Notes under the pieces: generated by a model
What the model was told of the DNA's origin: nothing
The model's database searches: none
Seen by the model: only the letters and a program-made list of their open reading frames with translations
Made by a program: the position numbers and the translations under genes
Shown: positions 1 to 8,846 of the stretch, in pieces
Layout: every line of letters starts with the position of its first letter
Position numbering within the stretch: the stretch's first letter is position 1
Assembly: GCF_040546685.1 (NCBI RefSeq)
Contig: NZ_JBEPOH010000001.1
Location: 2,356,001 to 2,420,000 of the forward strand
Length of the DNA stretch: 64,000 nucleotides
Direction of reading: 5' to 3'
From: Variovorax sp. OAS795
GTDB taxonomy: Bacteria; Pseudomonadota; Gammaproteobacteria; Burkholderiales; Burkholderiaceae_C

Positions 1-79
1 GACGGGGCGAAGGCCGGTCGCCCAGCTCGGTGCGGAACTGGCCGTCCTTGTTTGTGAGGATGACATACGCGTTTTGCAT
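1..79 (-). CDS. 5' end of an unrecognised gene running off the window
   Basis: An open frame on the minus strand starts with ATG at 79 and continues past base 1. Only 26 residues are visible, beginning MQNAYVILTNKDGQF. It starts 17 bases after the stop of the ferredoxin gene on the same strand, so the two are probably co-transcribed. I do not recognise the family. By position it may be a small partner protein of the ferredoxin. No domain, signal peptide or membrane segment can be judged from this much sequence. Confidence 0.5.
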   Translation of the reverse strand, partial: MQNAYVILTNKDGQFRTELGDRPSPR

Positions 80-96
80 GGGTTTCTGGAATGGCG

Positions 97-417
97 TCAG
101 GCGAGCGCCGTCTCGTCCTGGCTCAGTTCGATGTCGTGATGGATCCACAGCTGGCAGGCGAGCCGGAAGCCCGCATCGAGCTGATCGCCCAGCTGCTTCT
201 GCTCTTTCCAGTTGGGCGCGGCCAGGTGTTCGCCGCCGTGCAGCACCTTGCACATGCACTTGGAGCACTTGCCCATGCCGCAGCCGTAGGTGAGGTGCGG
301 AAAAGGAAACTGCTTGATGCCGGCGCGCACGACGAGGTTGGTGTTCGGCCGCACCTCGCCCTCGAAGCACTGGCCGTCTTTTCTGATCACAACTTTGGGC
401 ATGAGCACCTGTTCCAT
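97..417 (-). CDS. [2Fe-2S] plant-type ferredoxin
   Basis: The 106-residue protein is a small electron carrier of the plant/adrenodoxin-type [2Fe-2S] class. Cysteines at about 46, 51, 54 and 88 fit the C-x4-C-x2-C...C cluster motif; an extra cysteine lies at 56 (motif GCGMGKCSKCMC). The length is normal for a free-standing ferredoxin. The start could instead be the internal ATG at 402, since MPKVVIRKDG is the usual beginning of the fold. It lies head-to-head with the TenA/PqqC-like gene at 664, with about 250 bases of promoter space between them. It could deliver electrons to that iron-type oxidase or to an oxygenase outside the window; no partner is proven by the sequence. Confidence 0.88.
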   Translation of the reverse strand: MEQVLMPKVVIRKDGQCFEGEVRPNTNLVVRAGIKQFPFPHLTYGCGMGKCSKCMCKVLHGGEHLAAPNWKEQKQLGDQLDAGFRLACQLWIHHDIELSQDETALA

Positions 418-663
418 GGTTGCCGGTGGAGGGGCGAATCGGCCGTGGTTCTCGCAGACCGAATGCCTGGTGACTAATGTCCAAGCGAAGCCGCCACCGC
501 GTCAAACAACATCACGACCGCCAATGCAAGACATCAATAACATTGATATGAATTGCAAATTTGCATCGCGCATACGTAGGATCACGCCATCCCCTCCAGG
601 GGCTTTGTGCCGCGTGCTTCGCAGTTGCCGCGGACCGTGTTCATACCAACGAAGGAACAATCC

Positions 664-1396
664 ATGACGGCATTAATGAGCAAAGAAGACTTCCGCCACG
701 CGCTGGAGGAAACGGTGCGTGGAAAGAGCGCTAACAAATCGCCCTTCAGCATGGCGTGGGCTGCAGGCCGACTCTCGCGCAAGCATCTAGCCCGCTGGGC
801 GGAGAACCATTACCACTACGTGGGACCGTTCGCAGACTATCTGGGCTTCATCTACTCGCGCACGCCAGCGCGCCTGATCGACGTGAAGGACTTCATGCTG
901 GCGAACATGTACGAGGAGGAGATCGGCGGTGACCGCCACACCGACCTGCTGATCCGCTTTGCCGAAGCCTGCGGTTCGTCGCGTGCTCGCGTGACCGATC
1001 CCGACAACATGCTGCCCCTCCACGCGCGGTCTGCAAAGCTGGTGCTATTCGATGTCGATGCGCGAGAACCCGATCATCGCGGTGGCCGGCATCGTCGTGG
1101 GACTCGAATCGCAGGTCCCGTCCATCTACCGCAAGCAGGCGCCCACACTGCGCGAGCAGTACAAGTTCACGGACGAAGAGGTCGAATTCTTCGATCTGCA
1201 CATCGTGTCAGACGAGATCCACGGCGAGCGTGGCTACCAGATCGTGGTCGAACATGCCGACACGCCCGAACTCCAGGCAGCCTGTCTGAAGGCCTGCGAA
1301 GTGGGTGCGCAGATGCGGCTGCTGTACACCGCGGAGCTTTTCCGCGAGTACGTCGAGAAAGACTTGGCGCAGGAAGCGCTCGCATTGGCCGACTGA
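664..1396 (+). pseudogene. TenA/PqqC-like haem-oxygenase-fold enzyme, frameshifted
   Basis: Two abutting frames together encode a protein of about 243 residues of the TenA/PqqC/iron-containing redox superfamily. The first frame runs from ATG 664 (ribosome site AAGGAAC at 652-658) and gives helices with HYHYVGPFADYLGF and MYEEEIGG. After about 1028 homology continues in another frame with GLQSWCYSMSMRENP, then the IYRKQ and EVEFFDLHIVSDEIHGE segments, to a stop at 1396. The junction lies in a CGCGCG tract where loss of one CG dinucleotide explains the shift. Either the gene is inactive or the read carries an indel. Members oxidise or cleave small nitrogenous or acyl substrates with di-iron or no cofactor; the substrate here is unknown. 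It sits just upstream of the Bug receptor and aldehyde dehydrogenase and may belong to that operon. Confidence 0.75.
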
Positions 1397-1493
1397 GCGG
1401 CCGATGCACTGCGGGCGCACCCGATGTGCCACTGCCCGATGAGAGAGGGCGTTCGACGAGCGCCTGCGCGTTGCCCGAAGAAGGAGACACACT

Positions 1494-2474
1494 ATGCCGG
1501 TATCACGTCGCGGCGCTACTGCCGCCTTGCTCGGGAGCGCGTTCGCCCCCACGCTCTGGGCGCGGCCCGATGCGGCCGGCAGCTACCCGATCAAGCCGCT
1601 GCGCATCGTGGTGCCGTACCCCGCGGGCGGCTTCAACGATACGCTGGGACGCATTGTTGGAGTGCACCTCACCGCGGTGTGGAAGCAGCCTGCCGTGGTC
1701 GACAACAAGCCCGGTGCCGGCACGACCATCGGCACACAGGCCGTGGCGACGTCGCCGCCGGACGGCTACACGCTGCTGGTTGTGCAATTTCCGTTTGCGG
1801 CCAACCCGTGGCTCTACAAGCTCCCCTACGACACCGACAAGGCCTTCGACCCGGTGATCCTGGCGGGGCGATCGCCGATGGTGCTGGTCGCTCACGCGGG
1901 AAGTTCCTATCGCAGCGCGGCCGACGTGCTGGCGGCCGCCAAGGCGAAGCCGGGCGCCATCAACTACGGCACCTCGGGCCCGGGTTCATCGAACCACTTG
2001 GCCATGGTGCTGTTCGAGAATCTGGCTGGTATTCGCATGAACCAGATTCCCTACAAGGGCAGCACGCCGATGTTGACTGACTTAGCCGGAGGCCAAGTGG
2101 CGGTGGCGATGGACCTGCTGCCCAATGCGCTGCCGTTCATCCAGTCCGGCAAGGTGCGTCCGCTGGCCATTGCCGGCGCGCAGCGTTCGCCGCTGATGCC
2201 GGAGATACCCACTGCGGCGGAGGCCGGCGTCGCGGGCTACGAGGTGTCGTCCTGGCACGGCATCGTGGTGCCCGCAGGAACGCCGAAGCCGGTGGTCGAC
2301 AAGCTCAATCGCGAAATGAACAGCATCCTCGAAATGGCCGACGTGAGGAAAATCTTCGCCCAGCAGGGTGTGGTGCCCGACGGCGGCACGCCCGCCCAAT
2401 TCCACAGCTTCGTCGAAAGCCAAAAGTCGCTGTGGAAGCGCGTTATTCAACAAAACCACATCACCGCAGCATGA
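1494..2474 (+). CDS. Bug-family tripartite tricarboxylate transporter substrate-binding protein
   Basis: This is a 326-residue periplasmic solute receptor of the Bug/TctC family, extremely expanded in Burkholderiales. An export signal precedes a mature start near SYPIKPLRIVVPYPAGG, which is the family hallmark. PGAGTTIGTQAVATSPPDGYT and the INYGTSGPGSSNHLA ligand-binding loop are also typical. AAGGAGAC at 1481-1488 is a good ribosome site for ATG 1494. No TctA or TctB membrane partner lies nearby, as is usual for orphan Bug genes, which may act with a distant transporter or as sensors. Its last codons overlap the aldehyde dehydrogenase start (ATGA), so the two are translationally coupled. The ligand is probably a carboxylate related to the dehydrogenase substrate. 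Confidence 0.92.
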   Translation: MPVSRRGATAALLGSAFAPTLWARPDAAGSYPIKPLRIVVPYPAGGFNDTLGRIVGVHLTAVWKQPAVVDNKPGAGTTIGTQAVATSPPDGYTLLVVQFPFAANPWLYKLPYDTDKAFDPVILAGRSPMVLVAHAGSSYRSAADVLAAAKAKPGAINYGTSGPGSSNHLAMVLFENLAGIRMNQIPYKGSTPMLTDLAGGQVAVAMDLLPNALPFIQSGKVRPLAIAGAQRSPLMPEIPTAAEAGVAGYEVSSWHGIVVPAGTPKPVVDKLNREMNSILEMADVRKIFAQQGVVPDGGTPAQFHSFVESQKSLWKRVIQQNHITAA

Positions 2475-3910
2475 CCATCCAACAAGACGCTCTCAACCTC
2501 ATCGACGGTCACTGGCAGCCAGCGGCTTGCGGCGCATGGGGCGAGCGCAACGATCCGTCCGATGGCACACCGCTCGGGCGCCACGCCGCATCGCAGTGCA
2601 GTGACGCCGAAGCCGCCGTGGCCGCCGCGCGCCGCGCGTTCGAGCAGCCGCAGTGGGCGCACGATCCGCGGCTGCGCCAAATGGTGATGTTGCGCTGGGC
2701 CGATCGCCTGGAAGCTCAAGCTGAAGTCTTGGCCGTACTGCTCACGCGCGAGAACGGCAAAGTGTTGGCGCAGTCGCGCGGCGAGATCGCCGGTGCCGTG
2801 TCGGAGATCCGCTACTACGCAGGCTTGACGCGCTACATGCCGGGCCATGTGTTCGAGGTGGAGCCTGGCGCGTATTCCACGTTGCTGAAAGAGCCCGCCG
2901 GCGTGGCCGGCATCATCGTCCCGTGGAACGCGCCGGTGGTACTGCTGATTCGGTCGCTGACCCCCGCGCTGGCAGCGGGCTGTACGGCGGTGATCAAGCC
3001 GGCGCCGCAGACGGCGTTGATCACCGCGCGGGTGGTAGAGACACTGCATGCCTGCGAGGGTCTGCCGCCCGGCGTGGTCAATCTGGTGAGCGAAGACGGT
3101 CATGCGGTCGCGCAGTATCTGACCGAGAGCGCGCAGGTGGATGTGTTGAGCTTCACAGGCTCGAACGCCACCGGTCAGCGCATCATGGCTGCGGCGGCGC
3201 CCACCATGAAGAAGCTGTCCCTGGAGTTGGGCGGCAAGTCGGCCTGCCTTGTGTTCGAGGATGCCGACGTCGAGAAGACGGCCGGTGCGATTGCCGCGGC
3301 TGCGACCATCATCAGCGGCCAGCAGTGCACAGCGGCGCGGCGCGTGCTCGTCCATGCACACCACTACAGCGCCATGCAAAAGGCGCTGACCGAAGCACTG
3401 GCTGCGCAGCGCGTGGCACCGGGGCTGACGCCGGGCGCGCAGATCGGCCCGCTGATCGACGCGCACGCCGCCCAACAAGTCAGCCAGCGCATCGACGACG
3501 CGCTGGCGGCGGCCGATGCGGTGCTGCTGCGCGGGCGGCGCGACGTAAACTTCGTCCACCCTTCCCTCGTCGCGCATCGTGATACGCATGCATTCTTCGT
3601 GCAAGAGGAAATCTTCGGCCCGCTGCTGGTACTGGAACGCTTCGAGGACGAGCGCGAAGCCATCGCCCGCGCCAACCACTCGGAGTACGGCTTGTCGGCC
3701 AGCGTCTGGACGCGCGACGGCGCACGTGCCATGCGGGTGGCGCGTGCATTGCGCAACGGCACGGTCTGGATCAACGACCACAACAAGCTCTTCGCTGAAG
3801 CCGAGACGGGTGGCTATCGGCGCAGCGGGCTTGGCCGGCTGCATGGGTACGATGCGCTGATCGACTTCCAGGAGATCAAGCACATCTATCAGCAGGTCGG
3901 CACGGCCTGA
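2471..3910 (+). CDS. NAD(P)-dependent aldehyde dehydrogenase
   Basis: The 479-residue protein is a full-length cytosolic class 1/2-type aldehyde dehydrogenase oxidising an aldehyde to a carboxylate. The cofactor motifs PWNAPVV (Asn about 153) and SFTGSNATG are present. The general base is Glu about 252 in LELGGKS, and the nucleophile is Cys about 286 in GQQCTAARR. The C-terminal EEIFGPLLVLERF and NHSEYGLSASVWT segments are normal. The ATG at 2471 overlaps the preceding Bug gene stop, giving tight coupling. Aromatic or short aliphatic aldehydes are likely substrates from the family, but the sequence alone does not decide. It could in principle serve a benzaldehyde step, yet it lies 13 kb from the mandelate genes with broken genes between, so I do not assign it there. 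Confidence 0.93.
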   Translation: MTIQQDALNLIDGHWQPAACGAWGERNDPSDGTPLGRHAASQCSDAEAAVAAARRAFEQPQWAHDPRLRQMVMLRWADRLEAQAEVLAVLLTRENGKVLAQSRGEIAGAVSEIRYYAGLTRYMPGHVFEVEPGAYSTLLKEPAGVAGIIVPWNAPVVLLIRSLTPALAAGCTAVIKPAPQTALITARVVETLHACEGLPPGVVNLVSEDGHAVAQYLTESAQVDVLSFTGSNATGQRIMAAAAPTMKKLSLELGGKSACLVFEDADVEKTAGAIAAAATIISGQQCTAARRVLVHAHHYSAMQKALTEALAAQRVAPGLTPGAQIGPLIDAHAAQQVSQRIDDALAAADAVLLRGRRDVNFVHPSLVAHRDTHAFFVQEEIFGPLLVLERFEDEREAIARANHSEYGLSASVWTRDGARAMRVARALRNGTVWINDHNKLFAEAETGGYRRSGLGRLHGYDALIDFQEIKHIYQQVGTA

Positions 3911-3995
3911 GCCCGCATCGCGGCGTGCCACCGGCCTTCTACAATTGCCCTCCCTTGCGAGCCCGGTCAGCGGGGCAATTTCCAAGAAGGCCACC

Positions 3996-4916
3996 GTGGA
4001 CCTGAGGCAAATCCAGTACTTCCTTGCGCTGTTCGAAGACGGCTCGATGACACAGGCCGCCAAGCGGCTGGACGTCGTCCAGCCGACGCTGAGCATGCAG
4101 ATCGCGAAGCTGGAGGAAGAGCTGGGGCAGCCCTTGTTCGAGCGCAAACGTCGGGGCATGTCGCCCACCGCACACGGACGCCTGATGTACCGGCTGTTTC
4201 TGCCGATCGTGCGCAACATCGACAATGCGCGCGAGCAACTTGCGCAGCGCAGCGAGGCCGTGACCGGCCACGTCTCGCTGGGGCTCATTTCCTCAGTGGC
4301 CGAAAGCGTGCTGGCCGACGCGCTATCGCGATTCAACGCGGCCTACCCGCATGTGGAGGTCACCGTATCCGTCGGCTACAGTGCCATGCTGATCGATTGG
4401 GTAACAAGCGGACAACTCGACGTCGCGATCATCAACGAGCCGCGGGCCAAGCTGTCGCTGGCCACGGAATCGCTCGCCGAGGAAGACATGCTGCTCGTAA
4501 CGAGTGTGGAGCACGGCCCGCGCCTGCCTCCCAACGTGCGCCTTGCGCGACTGGCCGAACTCGGCCTGGACCTGATCCTGCCGACGCGCCGACACGGTTT
4601 GCGCGGTGTGTTGGAAGCGGCGGCTCGCCAGGAGGGAATTGTGCTTGCACCCAAATTCGAGGTCGACGTTCTGAGCACCATCGTGCGGCTCGTCGAGGAA
4701 ACGCGATTCGCGACCATTCTGCCGCGCATCGTGGTGCAGCGCGCGGTCAATGAGGGCACATTGGCCATATGCCCGATTCTGTCGCCGCGCATCGTGCGCC
4801 ATGTGGTCCGCGTCAGCGACCGGCGCAAGCCTCTGAGCGCTGCAACGCATGCGCTCGTGGACCTTGTGGCGGACGAGATTCGAAGGATACTGAGCGTTGG
4901 CAAGGCGAACAAATGA
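3996..4916 (+). CDS. LysR-type transcriptional regulator (CynR/NAC-like)
   Basis: A 306-residue LTTR with an N-terminal winged helix-turn-helix (DLRQIQYFLALFEDGSMTQA, then VVQPTLSMQIAKLEEELG) and a periplasmic-receptor-like effector domain. I chose GTG at 3996, preceded by AAGAAGG at 3984-3990, because the family begins with the MDLRQ-type segment; the frame stays open upstream. It follows the aldehyde dehydrogenase on the same strand after 85 bases and is the obvious local regulator of the Bug/dehydrogenase pair. Its stop codon overlaps the ATG of a stranded fumarylacetoacetate-hydrolase tail, a sign that DNA has been lost on its right side. Confidence 0.92.
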   Translation: MDLRQIQYFLALFEDGSMTQAAKRLDVVQPTLSMQIAKLEEELGQPLFERKRRGMSPTAHGRLMYRLFLPIVRNIDNAREQLAQRSEAVTGHVSLGLISSVAESVLADALSRFNAAYPHVEVTVSVGYSAMLIDWVTSGQLDVAIINEPRAKLSLATESLAEEDMLLVTSVEHGPRLPPNVRLARLAELGLDLILPTRRHGLRGVLEAAARQEGIVLAPKFEVDVLSTIVRLVEETRFATILPRIVVQRAVNEGTLAICPILSPRIVRHVVRVSDRRKPLSAATHALVDLVADEIRRILSVGKANK

Positions 4917-5014
4917 CGGGGACCCCGGCCGGCGTCGGGCCGGTGGCCCCCGGCGATGTGCTGAACGCCTCGGTGCAGGGGATAGGTGCGATGTCGGTCC
5001 GCGTAGCCCGGTGA
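4913..5014 (+). pseudogene. Fumarylacetoacetate hydrolase family, C-terminal remnant
   Basis: A 33-residue frame beginning at the ATG that overlaps the LysR stop reads MTGTPAGVGPVAPGDVLN and ends SVQGIGAMSVRVAR. This matches the last strand of the FAH fold (TGTPAGVG-x-x-PGDV...GIG), where most FAH/MhpD-type hydrolases and isomerases end. The upstream 200 residues with the metal-binding glutamates are absent; the frame upstream is only an out-of-phase reading of LysR. It is therefore a decayed tail, not a functional gene. It suggests that a meta-cleavage or hydroxymuconate hydrolase gene once lay here and was deleted. Confidence 0.6.
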
Positions 5015-5287
5015 GCGGCGCGGCTATTCGCCTCACGTGCGGGCGCACGCATCACAACCGCCCCTAGGCCATGCCAAACGGAGTCGCAGTTCTGCCAACT
5101 TAAGGTTCAGGCGTTCGAAAAAAGCGGCGGCAGGATGACTTCTCCACGTGCTCACGTTCTGCATTGTTTGCGTGTCCGGCTCGTACCGCTCTGATGGCGT
5201 GGACGATCACAACGTCGGGTGAAAGGTCGATGCGCCGTACTTCCATCCCGACATAGCGAGCATTCTTCGGAATCTCCATGCGGAGTC

Positions 5288-6475
5288 TCAGGCGTATGCC
5301 CAGCCGCGCCTCAACGTCTGTGATGGCGCCTCGCCAAATTTCCGTCGATAGGCCCCGGCAAAGTCGCCAACATGAGTGAAGCCGTACTCGAGAGCGATGT
5401 CGGCCACGCGAATTCCGCCGCGGCTCGGCTTTTGCAGCGCGCCCCGAGCCGCTTCGAACCGCCTTTCTCGTAGCCACGTCATCGGACCTACACCGTGGCA
5501 AGACTGAAAGGCGGCGAACAGCGTGCGGCGAGACACGCCGCATTCGATGCAAAGCTCGTTCACCGAAACGTGGGCTTGCAGCCGCCGCATCATCAGCTCC
5601 TCGGCCTGCCTGACAACCCGCAACGAAGCTGAAAAGGTTGCATCTGCATGAAGCGCGGATTGCTGGTTGTGGGCATGCTGGGTCAGCAGAAGCGAGGCCA
5701 AAGCGTCCGCCAGCGATGCTTGCGCGAATTGCCGCGCCTTGCCGGCAAGCGGGAGCGCCGACGCGATGCCAGCCAGGGCGACGATACCGTGCCACGCCTG
5801 GATCAGCGGCGGTCGCGCAGGCAGGGAAATGTCGAAAACCAAGGGTGCCGTCAGCGGCCGGCCGGTCAGCCCCTGCCAGGCATCTGCAATCAATGAGCTA
5901 TCAACGCGGATCAGCAGCTGGTCATATCCCTCGTGCACTTCCATCGAGAAGGCGCGAACTGGACTGAACACGCCCGGACTGTGCGCAACCAGCTGGTGCA
6001 AGTCGCCGCCCTGGCGTACTTGCGCGGCTCCTCGAGTCGGCAGGCTGATCAGGTAGTAGCCCTGCAAGGCCTCTGATAGAGGCTGAAGCGAAACACGCGC
6101 TCCCCAGCGTGTGCGGTTGAATGACACCGGTCCCATTGGCACGCAGTCGAGCGTGCCATGGAACACATCGTCACGCCGCAGCCGCTGAAGCCGGATTTCG
6201 CCAAAGAAGGGCGCGGTTTGCAGGGGCGATTCGTCAACATCATGGCTGTCCGCCACACGGAAGCCCTGCAAGCTTGTGCCTCCATGATCGAACTCGATGA
6301 GAGGGAACGGTGTTATGGAGCTCACTGGTAACGACGATGGTTCAGCAGTAGTCGACTCACAAGAGCGTAATCCCAATTCGCCGATTTGCTTGCACGCAGT
6401 CCGCTGAATTGCACTGAGGCAGTAGAGCCAATGCCGCACACCACCGATGCTCCAGAACCCATTCCACGGAGACAT
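5288..6475 (-). CDS. AraC-family transcriptional regulator with cupin-like sensor domain
   Basis: Up to 395 residues. The C-terminal third carries the double helix-turn-helix of AraC/XylS proteins: VSVNELCIECGVSRRTLFAA, then MTWLRERRFEAARGAL and VADIALEYGFTHVGDFAGAY. The N-terminal part (about 100-220, with the GYYLISLPTRGAAQVR segment) is the AraC_binding_2-type effector region. The true start is uncertain: ATG at 6475 nearly abuts the divergent esterase start at 6480, leaving no promoter room, so an internal GTG near 6329 is possible. The divergent arrangement suggests it controls the lipoprotein esterase and perhaps the downstream TetR gene. Confidence 0.88.
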   Translation of the reverse strand: MSPWNGFWSIGGVRHWLYCLSAIQRTACKQIGELGLRSCESTTAEPSSLPVSSITPFPLIEFDHGGTSLQGFRVADSHDVDESPLQTAPFFGEIRLQRLRRDDVFHGTLDCVPMGPVSFNRTRWGARVSLQPLSEALQGYYLISLPTRGAAQVRQGGDLHQLVAHSPGVFSPVRAFSMEVHEGYDQLLIRVDSSLIADAWQGLTGRPLTAPLVFDISLPARPPLIQAWHGIVALAGIASALPLAGKARQFAQASLADALASLLLTQHAHNQQSALHADATFSASLRVVRQAEELMMRRLQAHVSVNELCIECGVSRRTLFAAFQSCHGVGPMTWLRERRFEAARGALQKPSRGGIRVADIALEYGFTHVGDFAGAYRRKFGEAPSQTLRRGWAYA

Positions 6476-6479
6476 CGCG

Positions 6480-7430
6480 ATGCTTCATTCTCGACGCGCC
6501 ATCATTTCATCTGCCCTCGCAGCCTCCGGCGCGGCCCTGGCCGGCTGCTCCGGAACGCAGGCAGAACCGGCGCGCGTGCTTGCGCCAAAAAGCCCATTCC
6601 TGCTGGTTCACGGCGCCTGGCACGGCACCTGGTGCTGGGGCAAGATCAGCCCATTGCTGGCTGCCGCCGGCCACCCGGTGCTGGCGATTGACTTGCCAGG
6701 GCATGGCCTCAATGCGGCATTTCCGGCGGCGTTCGACGTTCAACCCCGCACGGCGGCACTGGCAACTGAGCCCTCACCGGTCGCGGGCATCACGTTGGCC
6801 GACTACGCTCGGGCAGTGTCCAATGCCGTTGAATCCCTGCTGGCCGCCGGCTTCCCGGCGCCGATCGTCGTGGGTCACAGCATGGGCGGTGGTGCAATCC
6901 ATGCTGCCGCCGAACTGCTGGGCCCCGGCAAGATTGCGCGCCTGGTCTACCTCGCGGCATTCATGCCCAAGGACGGCCAGCCGATGGTGGCATTCCCCCC
7001 TGATGAACAGGCGCCCCCATCGCTTTTGACGCCGCTGCTGCGCAGCGATCCTGGGGTTACTGGCGCTCTGCGACTCGACCCCGCATCCACGGACGAAAGC
7101 TATCGAGCGGGGCTCATCAACTTGTTTTACGGGAAAGTTGACGCTGCAACAGCGCGCGCCGCGCTCAATCTGCTGTCGCCCGATATTTCGATCGGTGCAA
7201 TGGTCACGCCAATTGCGACGTCGGTGCAGCGCTGGGGAGCCATCCCGCGTACTTATATCCGGACCGGCGCCGACAACACCATCCCGCCGGCGATGCAGGA
7301 CATGATGGTGGCGCAGGCGGACACCGCGACGCCTGCCAACAAGACGCAGGTGCTGCAACTGGACTCGGATCACAGTCCGTTTCTGTCCATGCCGCAGCAG
7401 TTGGTTCGAGGGCTGCTCTCGGTGGCTTGA
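6480..7430 (+). CDS. Alpha/beta-hydrolase fold esterase, predicted lipoprotein
   Basis: 316 residues with an N-terminal lipoprotein signal (MLHSRRAIISSALAASGAAL, then lipobox LAGC with Cys 23), so it is probably anchored in the outer or inner membrane. The hydrolase core shows HGAWHGTWCW (oxyanion loop), the nucleophile elbow GHSMGGG, and a late HSPF motif that supplies the catalytic His. This is the EstC/pyrethroid hydrolase/salicylate-esterase-like branch, which includes plant methyl-ester esterase relatives. ATG 6480 was chosen over 6447 because CACGGAGA at 6465-6472 is a ribosome site and the signal peptide starts cleanly there. The substrate is probably an aromatic or small carboxylic ester. 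Confidence 0.88.
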   Translation: MLHSRRAIISSALAASGAALAGCSGTQAEPARVLAPKSPFLLVHGAWHGTWCWGKISPLLAAAGHPVLAIDLPGHGLNAAFPAAFDVQPRTAALATEPSPVAGITLADYARAVSNAVESLLAAGFPAPIVVGHSMGGGAIHAAAELLGPGKIARLVYLAAFMPKDGQPMVAFPPDEQAPPSLLTPLLRSDPGVTGALRLDPASTDESYRAGLINLFYGKVDAATARAALNLLSPDISIGAMVTPIATSVQRWGAIPRTYIRTGADNTIPPAMQDMMVAQADTATPANKTQVLQLDSDHSPFLSMPQQLVRGLLSVA

Positions 7431-7525
7431 AGCGGAGGCGCAAGCAATGCGCCAGGGCCGAATGCATCGCCCGATCACCGATGTCTACAATGGGATGTCG
7501 ACCGTCATCCAGATGGTCGGATTGC

Positions 7526-8143
7526 ATGGGGGCATTTGCCTTGGGACATTCGCAGGCCGAGAAAGCGCAAAGTCGAGAGCGGATCCTGAAGGAGGCCGCC
7601 GACCAGATTCGAGACGGCGGACTCGAGTCGGTGAGCGTGGGCAAGCTCATGAAGAGCGTGAACCTCACGCATGGCGGCTTCTACGGTCATTTTGCCTCTC
7701 GTGCGGACTTGCTCGCCCAGGCGCTCAGGCGCGCCCTAGTTGATGGTGTGCGTCGGTCGGCGGTGAGGCAGAAATCAGCGCGTCCGCTCGGCTTCGCGGG
7801 CTTCGTCAGCGACTATTTGAGCACCAGGCATCGGGACTCCCGCAGCACTGGGTGCGCAGTCTCGGCGTTGATCTCCGATGTCGGACGCGCCGATGACCAG
7901 TCCAAGTCGATCATGGCCGGCTCCATCGAGGACTATATTTCCGCCGCTCGGCGCCACCTTGGCGACGACGACGATTCCAGAGCGATGTTGGCCGTCAGCG
8001 CCATGGTGGGTGCTCTGGCCCTGTCGCGGGCGATGACAGACCCTGCCCGTTCGGACGACCTGCTCCGCAGCGTGCGCGAGCAGCTGGTGGCGGTTAACGA
8101 GCCCAATGTGCGGGCGCTCTCAGGCAGTCAGAACAAAGCCTGA
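7526..8143 (+). CDS. TetR/AcrR-family repressor
   Basis: 205 residues from ATG 7526. The N-terminal HTH is clear (SRERILKEAADQIRDGGLES, then KLMKSVNLTHGGFYGHFASR), and the C-terminal ligand domain is of the TetR_C type seen in NemR/YxaF-like regulators, with a conserved Cys in STGCAVSAL. The frame stays open upstream to 7427, overlapping the esterase stop, but the upstream part has no HTH homology. It follows the esterase on the same strand and probably regulates local genes such as the reductase cluster at 8847-11309. The effector is unknown. Confidence 0.88.
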   Translation: MGAFALGHSQAEKAQSRERILKEAADQIRDGGLESVSVGKLMKSVNLTHGGFYGHFASRADLLAQALRRALVDGVRRSAVRQKSARPLGFAGFVSDYLSTRHRDSRSTGCAVSALISDVGRADDQSKSIMAGSIEDYISAARRHLGDDDDSRAMLAVSAMVGALALSRAMTDPARSDDLLRSVREQLVAVNEPNVRALSGSQNKA

Positions 8144-8421
8144 GTCGCGCCTTGGGCGTGCAGCGTTTCCTTTGGCGCGCGCTCAGCACCAGCAACGCGA
8201 CCAGCAAGGACCATGGCGTCGCATCCCTGCTGGGATGCATCCCGTCTCCGGGTAAACCAGTGCAGTTGAAACATCCTCTGGCGAACCAATGCGACAGACA
8301 GGATGATGATCGTCATGCAGAATAGGGTCTGAACAGTGGAGGGCGTCGGCAACCGCGGACCCCACAGACCTCTGGACCAACAACTGCGCCACCGGCTTGG
8401 CGGCGCCCTGGAGACAGCGCA

Positions 8422-8790
8422 ATGGCCGACGTGCGGATCTTTTCCTACCTGCCCAATCCTCGTATGGCGCGAGTTCACAGGCGAAGCAGATGGCGGCCAA
8501 GCTCACCCCCTCGCCGACCAGCGCCTGGCGGGCAGGCTCCAGGGCCAGTCGATCCCAGTCGTGTAGGTCGTGAATGCCTCATCGGCGCGAGCGTGGACGT
8601 CCGCTGTGAGTTCAGAACCTTGCATGCTGAGTCGAAGCGAAGCGCTGCTTGCGTTCGGCAAGGCGCGGTTCCTGGACAACGCGCGCGAGCGGTTTCACGG
8701 CACCCTGACGCATTTCGACCGCCTTCGAATGATCCGGCCTTCGGGCCCGAGTTCGGCCCCTATTTCGCAAAGTTCAAAACGGAGCGCGGA
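8422..8790 (+). pseudogene. Rearranged glutathione S-transferase remnant within an otherwise gene-free 700-bp stretch
   Basis: Between the TetR gene and 8847 no intact gene exists, but pieces of one GST-like protein do. On the plus strand 8422-8467 reads MADVRIFSYLPNPRMA, resembling a GST N-terminus. On the minus strand, from ATG 8625 leftward with one frameshift, SELTADVHARADEAF and VGEGVSLAAICFACEL resemble the GST C-domain helices. On the plus strand again at about 8640-8790, in two frames, KARFLDNARERFHGTLTHFD and NDPAFGPEFGPYFAKFKTE resemble the GST end. The order is consistent with one gene whose middle has been inverted and whose first helix region was deleted. The assignment rests on motif memory only. 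Bases 8144-8421 show nothing I can support. Confidence 0.42.
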
Positions 8791-8846
8791 GCCGCCCGCG
8801 AACGATCAACAACATTCACAACAACGGACTCTCAAAGGAACCCCCA

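Noticed and set aside
2447..4336. 629-residue minus-strand frame opposite the aldehyde dehydrogenase
   Set aside because: Shadow of a well-supported dehydrogenase and LysR gene.
8183..8300. Minus-strand IGSPEDVSTALVYPETG, resembling an SDR C-terminus
   Set aside because: Too short, with no other SDR segment nearby; likely chance.
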